Shown here: positions 58,688 through 64,000 of the stretch, piece after piece
Numbering within the stretch: position 1 is the first letter of the stretch
Layout of the letters: the number at the start of each line of letters is the position of its first letter
DNA from: Fonsecaea monophora
Lineage: Eukaryota > Ascomycota > Eurotiomycetes > Chaetothyriales > Herpotrichiellaceae
Direction: 5' to 3'
Assembly (NCBI RefSeq): GCF_001642475.1
Contig: NW_019173943.1
Coordinates: 186,001-250,000, forward strand
Length of the DNA stretch: 64,000 nt
Position numbers and translations under genes: made by a program
The notes under the pieces: generated by a model
Told to the model about the DNA's origin: nothing
Seen by the model: the letters and a program-made list of their open reading frames with translations, nothing else
Database searches by the model: none

Positions 58688-59785
58688 CTACTTGACTCGC
58701 CTCAGTATCTCCTCCTCGATAGCTCCTCCCAGACCAGCCGTGGTCCCACGTCCGCCCATGTCTGGGGTATTGATAGACAGGTCGCCTTTCGCCAATACAG
58801 TCTCTATCGCGTCCAAAAGTGCTGCCGCCGGCTCCTTGAACCCGAACCACTCAAGCATCATCTGGCCAGCCCAGATCATGCCCACGGGATTTGCAATCCC
58901 CTTCCCAGCGATGTCCGGGGCACTTCCATGCACCGGTTCGAAGAGACTGGGGAATTTGCGCTCAGGGTTGATATTCCCGCTGGGTGCGATGCCGATCGTG
59001 CCAGTACAAGCTGGACCGAGATCAGACAGGATGTCGCCAAACAGGTTACTCGCGACCACGACGTCGAAGATTTGGGGTTTTTGGACGACATGAGCGCTCA
59101 GAATGTCGATGTGGTACTTGTCGGTGTGAATATCGGGATATTCTTGTGCAATCGCTGCCGCTCGCTCGTCCCAGTATGGCATCGAAATAGCTAGGCCGTT
59201 ACTCTTGGTGGCGCTGGTGAGGCGCTTGCGAGGCCTTGATCGTGCAAGGTCAAACGCATATCTCATCACACGATCGACACCCACGCGGGTCATGATTGTT
59301 TGCTGAAGCACAACTTCTCTCTCAGTGCCTTCAAACAGCCTACCACCGACGCCGCTGTATTCGCCCTCTGTGTTTTCGCGGACGACAACAAAGTCAATGT
59401 CGCCGGGCTGACGGTCTTTGAGCGGAGTCGGCACACCCTTCATGAGACGACATGGCCGGAGGTTGATGTATTGGTCGAATTCGCGTCGAATTTTGATCAG
59501 GGATCCCCAGAGAATGACATGGTCCGGGGCAATGGCAGGATTTCCCTGAGCGCCGAAGTAGATGGCGTCAAAGGGCAGAAGCAGCTCTTTCCAATTGTCC
59601 GGAAGCATCTGGCCATGCTTGAGGTAGTAGTTGATCGAGGAAAAGTCGAATTCCTCAAACATCAACGATAACCCGTAGACCTTTGCGATCGCTTGAAGGC
59701 ATTTGACCCCCCAGGGCATCACCTCCACGCCGATGCCGTCGCCGGGGATGACGGCGATCTTGAATTCCTTTGCGCCCGCAATCAT
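58688..59785 (-). CDS. Tartrate/D-malate dehydrogenase-like (isocitrate/isopropylmalate family)
   Basis: A single exon of 365 residues from ATG 59785. The family pattern is complete: VIPGDGIGVEVMPWG at the N-terminus, INLRPCRLMKGVPTPL, the VVRENTEGEYSGVGG motif, the metal-binding SNLFGDILSDLGPA segment, and FEPVHGSAPDIAGKGIANP. Residue choice in these motifs is that of tartrate dehydrogenase/decarboxylase or D-malate dehydrogenase rather than leucine-pathway LeuB. It should oxidatively decarboxylate a 2-hydroxy dicarboxylate with NAD+ and a divalent metal. No mitochondrial presequence is obvious. It is divergent from a zinc-cluster regulator at 60698. Confidence 0.9.
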   Translation of the reverse strand: MIAGAKEFKIAVIPGDGIGVEVMPWGVKCLQAIAKVYGLSLMFEEFDFSSINYYLKHGQMLPDNWKELLLPFDAIYFGAQGNPAIAPDHVILWGSLIKIRREFDQYINLRPCRLMKGVPTPLKDRQPGDIDFVVVRENTEGEYSGVGGRLFEGTEREVVLQQTIMTRVGVDRVMRYAFDLARSRPRKRLTSATKSNGLAISMPYWDERAAAIAQEYPDIHTDKYHIDILSAHVVQKPQIFDVVVASNLFGDILSDLGPACTGTIGIAPSGNINPERKFPSLFEPVHGSAPDIAGKGIANPVGMIWAGQMMLEWFGFKEPAAALLDAIETVLAKGDLSINTPDMGGRGTTAGLGGAIEEEILRRVK

Positions 59786-60697
59786 GGTGGCAGTTGAATA
59801 TCGTTTGAATTTCTCGGTTGTGAGAGATCTGGGCCTTTGTTGTTTGGAGGTGAAGATCCCGCAAAGACAAGACTATGTAGGCTCGAAAAGGCAGCATCGC
59901 ACAGTTCGCGTCCTTCTACGTATCCTTTGTATTCTCCCATTGTGAATCTGTGCCAAAATCCTACACTCGTCAGTATCCCTTCCATACCCGAATATGTTCC
60001 TACGAGTACATGAACGTACCCCTTTGAGAGGTTCCTAATGTTACTATGCCCATTATGGATATTGCGGGTATATTGCCCAATTCGGCACTATACGCCGCTC
60101 TCGTCACATCATGTACCCGGCGAGGTAATGGCACATCTTCGGCATTTTGTCAGAACAAAAGAACCTCTTCGTCTACGGAATCTGGACTTACTATACCCAA
60201 TAACTAGCCTTTTCTTCGAGAACATCACGCAAGTTCTCCGCCTCGTGATCTTGTCAGGCTTCTCCCAAAATCCAAGCTACGTATACCTGGCCAATAGTAA
60301 TACAGCCGAAGTTGAACCTCTTCAATCCTCACTTTACCCAGTCAGGAACAAGAGAGGATGATTTGGCCCTTGCCTAGAATCTTAGTGTCTTCTTGATGAT
60401 ACCCCGCCTGGGGTATAACAGCGAAGTTTCCCCAGTGAGTTTAGCTGCGTGTTTATCCCGCGACGAGGTAAGAAGGGAGGAGGCCAGAGGGATCAGGACA
60501 GAGGATCGAAGGGTCTCCTCTCATTCATCTTCAGACTCTAGACAATGTGCGGACAGCTGAGCAAGGGAGAGAATGCTATGGTCTAGATTTTCCCAGGCTC
60601 CTGATACAGTACATTCATTTGATATTCACCTGCTCGTCGCCCGTGTTCGTGTGCCGGAGATATTCTTCTAGGTTCATCTCGTAGGCCTGCGCTTACA
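59786..60697. promoter_or_regulatory. Divergent promoter, dehydrogenase and regulator
   Basis: About 910 bases between the two start codons. No specific operator was recognised. Confidence 0.4.
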
Positions 60698-62986
60698 ATG
60701 GCTTCCGCAGCGCGAACTACCTTCGTGCCAGCCAGATTCCGTGCAGCGAAAGCATGCCTCCTGTGTCGACAAAAGAGGGTCAAATGCGACGCCATGGACC
60801 ACGGCACTCCCTGCACGAGATGTGTCTTGAGCGGAAAGACCGACTGTGTCCTGTTTGAGTCCAAAAGAGGAACATACAAGCGCAAGCAGAGAGTCGCCGT
60901 CGAGCAGCAACGTCGGGAACCCCCAGGAAAGGACCTCCATGGCAGCAGCCCTGAGAACCCGGCAGTCCCATCATATACTTCAGGGACGACGCTGGCCGAA
61001 GAATCTCAACATCGACCGGACGCTTCACCTTTGAACCACAGATCCACAACTGCGAGCGAGCCAACAGCAAGACTACCCGACGAACAGTTCCAGACGGAGC
61101 ACCTGTCGGCAACGTCGGTCAATCTAGGTCCACCTGAGCAGTCTGTCACAGATCCCGTCGGATTCAATGAGTCTGCATCTCTGTCGAATGGTTTGGAGAA
61201 CAGTAACCACCCACGTCCACTGTCCCTGGATTGCTCGCCGCCCGTCTCGTGTCTGTCCAACACCACACTCTCGCCATATCCAGATATCTCGTGGGCGTCG
61301 ACCTTTGATCCGTTCCTCAAATCACGCAAGACCCATACGGCCGACCGATCGAACAGGTTCTCCATCACTTACCTCGACGAATCCTTCCCCCTCTCGCTTG
61401 TGCTGCAGTATCAAGGTCATGGAGCAAAGCCACAGCTACATTATCTCACTCCCGCAAAGCCAGAACCTCCAGGGCCGCCTCAGCCTTCGGGGTACCAACA
61501 CCCTGGCCACATTCCCCCCAAGGATATCGAGTTCCTACAAACCAGAGGATGTTTCGAGGTTCCCGACCCAGAGATTCTGGACATTTTGGTCAAGACGTTC
61601 CTGGATCGCGTCTATCCCATCTATCCGATCTTCAAGCGGAGTAGTTTTCTCGAGCATTACCGAGCCCAACAGATCCCTTGGCTCCTGCTTCACTCGGTCT
61701 GCTTTGCCGCGGTCACCTTCTGCGACGAAGACGTGCTCTTCCGCGTCGGGTACCAAAACAGAATCGAAGCGCGGCTGTGTTACTACAGGAAAGCAAAAGC
61801 CCTGTTCGACCTGGGCTATCACATGAACAAGATCATGATCCTCCAGAGTGTCATCCTCCTCAGCTTCTGGGGCGGCGCGCACAACAACTATTGGAACTCG
61901 GCCAGCTGGATCGGAGCAGGGGTCATCATCGCAGAGTCACTCGGCCTCCACCGATCCATGGCGGACACGAGGCTGGCACCAGAGGACAAGAGTCTGTTGA
62001 GACGGTTGTGGTGGATCTTGTTCGTCCGGGATACTGGCGCCGCGACGTTCTCAGGTCGTCAGTTCCGGATGAATAGCGTCGACGTGGCCGACGTCGAGAC
62101 CTTGACCACAGAGGATTTTGCGGCCGATTCGCAAGATGACATGGACGGCGTGGGCCACGGAATCGACGGTATCGTCAGCTCTTTCCACGTCGAGAACACA
62201 AAGCTCTTCCTCATCCTGCGGCGGATCGTGCTTTCCAAGCGAACCGGCCACGGGCCCAGCCACGATGACCTGTGCCACGAGCTCCAGCAATGGCGAGCAG
62301 AGCTGCCGCCGGAGCTGAAGTGGCGCGACGTCGAGGCCAAGCTGGATCTCCTCCCAGCCTGTCTCGCCCTGGCGTACAACCACAACCTGATCCTCGCCAA
62401 TCTAGGCCCCGGTCTCCAACAGTCTGCAGACTCGGTCCACTCGGGCTCCCAGATCCACCAACTCGACGGCGCATGCGAGAACGCGGCACACCGCATCTTC
62501 GACCTGACGTGCGGCATGACCACCAAATCCACATTCCCGCGCCTGCCGCACGAGGCCTTCCACGCCCTGTTCCTCGCCCAGGCCGTCTTCTACTCGCAAA
62601 CCCTCGCCGCGGACGCCGCGTCGGCGAAAATGGGCCGCATGGCCGTCAACACGTGCCAGGTCGTCTGGCACAACGTCCGCGGCGGCTGGGACCCCGCCCG
62701 CTGGGTCATGAAGCTGTTTGAGAACCTGCTCGATGCCACCTCGCCGCAGCAGCGCCGACCGCGGTCCGCAGAGGGCACGCTGATGTTCAACGAGGGCGAC
62801 GTGGCGAACCCGGTCCTCCCAGCCGGGGCCGACTACTTGTCGTCGGACATGCCGATGAATGACTTTTCGGGCATGAATTCGCTGCTCTCGTCCATCTTTG
62901 ACATTTCGACCGCCATGGACGGCCTGGATGATCCGACTGAGCAGGACATGTTTTCGTTTGGGCTGCCGAGTGATGCGAACTGGTAG
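60698..62986 (+). CDS. Zn(II)2Cys6 transcription factor with fungal regulator domain
   Basis: A single exon of 762 residues. The zinc cluster is Cys20, 23, 30, 39, 42 and 50 (ACLLCRQKRVKC, then PCTRC), followed by a basic RGTYKRKQR linker. The middle domain (about 275-520) has EILDILVKTFLDRVYPIYPI, ARLCYYRKAKALFDLGYHMN and SLLRRLWWILFVRDTGAATF, typical of the regulator family that includes cutinase and fatty-acid factors. The coding part is GC-rich toward the 3' end. Divergence from the dehydrogenase, with the monooxygenase beyond it, suggests a small regulated cluster, by position only. A run of A follows the stop (63009). Confidence 0.88.
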   Translation: MASAARTTFVPARFRAAKACLLCRQKRVKCDAMDHGTPCTRCVLSGKTDCVLFESKRGTYKRKQRVAVEQQRREPPGKDLHGSSPENPAVPSYTSGTTLAEESQHRPDASPLNHRSTTASEPTARLPDEQFQTEHLSATSVNLGPPEQSVTDPVGFNESASLSNGLENSNHPRPLSLDCSPPVSCLSNTTLSPYPDISWASTFDPFLKSRKTHTADRSNRFSITYLDESFPLSLVLQYQGHGAKPQLHYLTPAKPEPPGPPQPSGYQHPGHIPPKDIEFLQTRGCFEVPDPEILDILVKTFLDRVYPIYPIFKRSSFLEHYRAQQIPWLLLHSVCFAAVTFCDEDVLFRVGYQNRIEARLCYYRKAKALFDLGYHMNKIMILQSVILLSFWGGAHNNYWNSASWIGAGVIIAESLGLHRSMADTRLAPEDKSLLRRLWWILFVRDTGAATFSGRQFRMNSVDVADVETLTTEDFAADSQDDMDGVGHGIDGIVSSFHVENTKLFLILRRIVLSKRTGHGPSHDDLCHELQQWRAELPPELKWRDVEAKLDLLPACLALAYNHNLILANLGPGLQQSADSVHSGSQIHQLDGACENAAHRIFDLTCGMTTKSTFPRLPHEAFHALFLAQAVFYSQTLAADAASAKMGRMAVNTCQVVWHNVRGGWDPARWVMKLFENLLDATSPQQRRPRSAEGTLMFNEGDVANPVLPAGADYLSSDMPMNDFSGMNSLLSSIFDISTAMDGLDDPTEQDMFSFGLPSDANW

Positions 62987-63133
62987 TTCGTTATGTCTCG
63001 ACAGCTTCAAAAAAAAAAAAGGCATTGTCAAGGATGCGAACTAGTTATTGAGTACGACGATTTTAAATGTATGGTGAACATATGATGCGAACGAGATGGA
63101 AGTAAGATGCCAGCCCGCTAGAGGGTAGTATTT

Positions 63134-63716
63134 CTACTTGAGTAATGTCCATCTACGCAGCTTCTTCCCACCCCTATGCGAATTGACAAATCTCGTAACC
63201 TTTTGGTAAACACCCTCCGTATCGAGACCGAAGCGGCAATAATTGGCGAGGCTGGCCCCCGAGAAGCCGAACGAGTCCATCGCGATCGACGCGTTACAGT
63301 ACCGTGCCCAGATGGTGGAGATGTACGCCTCCACCGAGATCGTGAACGGAGCCTCCGACAGCACCGAGTCTTTGTATTCATCGCTCTGCTCGCTGAAGAA
63401 CTGCACGCACGGCATGCTGACCACGCGGGTGGCGATGCCCTCAGCGGTTAGTCTCGCAGCGGCCTGCACGGCGAACTGTAACTCGGATCCGCACGAGACG
63501 AGAGTGACGATGGCGTCGGCCTGCTTTTGTACGACGTACCCTCCCTTGAGGACCGCGTGTCTATCAGTGCGGTGAACCGGGGCTGTCGCTGGGTCCACCG
63601 CCGTTCTGGCGACAGCAGTCGATGACCAGCTTTCTGATGTCCCGAACGACCAGTTCATCTGGGGTGTACTCGCGCGAGGACGAGACGCCGTTGACTAAAG
63701 CGTGGGATTTGGTCAT
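63134..63716 (-). pseudogene. Internally deleted transketolase / dihydroxyacetone synthase relic
   Basis: From ATG 63716 the frame encodes a typical N-terminus of this family (YTPDELVVRDIRKLVIDCCR, then NGGG), about 41 residues. It then passes, out of frame, into the family C-terminal domain (HAVLKGGYVVQ, IVTLVSCGSELQFAVQAAARL, RVVSMPC, then a Gly-rich SFGFSGA segment) that runs to a stop at 63134. The thiamine-diphosphate and central domains, roughly 450-500 residues, are missing, and the two ends meet near 63595. No acceptor-donor pair could hide the missing part in so short a space. This is a broken gene unless the fragment has been reused. Confidence 0.75.
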
Positions 63717-64000
63717 TGCTGCCGTAGGGAATGGTTGGAATGTCGACTATAAGGGACACAATAAGGCAAAAATCGAGCGATAGGTTGTTCTCAAGAGACT
63801 AAACGTGCATCTACGCTTACTTCAATCCCATCTACTAAAGCGCAGACCTAGTTTGATACGTATGCTATCCTGTATGTCCACCCCCTTCGCATGTTTTCAT
63901 CTCAACGTCATTTACGCGCTCGGCACCGTGGTTCAAAAATCCTGTCCAGACAACTCAATGCTGGGTAAATAGCCGTAAACTCTGCCCTGAGCACACGAGA

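Noticed and set aside
1..64000. CRISPR arrays, bacterial operons, rRNA genes
   Set aside because: No regularly spaced direct repeats with unique spacers and no ribosomal sequence were seen; the genes are eukaryotic and intron-bearing.

Overview
The window is nuclear DNA of a filamentous ascomycete (Pezizomycotina). The evidence is short introns of about 48-140 bases with GT..AG borders and CTAAC-type branch sites, four Zn(II)2Cys6 regulators, fungal housekeeping genes (condensin subunit, PAN1, RPB11, LSM5, NUG2/NOG2) and a 7 kb repeat block that looks mutated by RIP. The overall gene set would fit Eurotiomycetes, perhaps a black yeast of the Chaetothyriales, but that placement is inference. 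Where I give exon joins, I read the splice sites by eye and checked that the total length keeps frame.

Layout. Bases 1-7105 hold a decayed repeat with no gene. It is rich in TpA and in stop codons, carries two short perfect hairpins, and ends in an inverted repeat of about 645 bases. Bases 7834-12619 are a divergent pair, an amidase and an MFS transporter, which share an 800-base promoter holding a dense cluster of GATA-factor sites. Next come a (AAG)28 microsatellite, a zinc-cluster regulator, condensin subunit CND2 and the endocytic scaffold PAN1 (12.9-23.4 kb). Bases 24.5-33.9 kb hold a regulator, a Baeyer-Villiger-type monooxygenase, RPB11 with an ambiguous upstream coding block, and a nitronate monooxygenase. 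Bases 34.2-44.4 kb hold LSM5 (six tiny exons), a secreted lipase, NUG2, a hypothetical protein, an ankyrin protein and a secreted peptidase of the tripeptidyl-aminopeptidase type. Bases 45.2-47.9 kb hold a small GPI-type surface protein and a third regulator whose zinc cluster is split by a GC-AG intron.

The least familiar part is 48.9-55.7 kb: two divergent multi-exon genes for proteins of 594 and 1118 residues that I cannot assign to a family. The first is rich in beta strand-like and Trp-rich segments. The second has a propeller-like N-terminus, a beta-sandwich-like middle and a long helical, partly hydrophobic C-terminus. They look like a two-component module. Beyond them lie a second Baeyer-Villiger-type monooxygenase, a tartrate/malate dehydrogenase-like enzyme, a fourth regulator, and an internally deleted relic of a transketolase/dihydroxyacetone synthase gene (55.9-63.7 kb).

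How the genes may work together. The amidase and transporter could take up and hydrolyse nitrogenous compounds under nitrogen-catabolite control. The monooxygenase, dehydrogenase and regulator groups look like small catabolic or secondary-metabolic sets. The housekeeping genes between them are unrelated to these.
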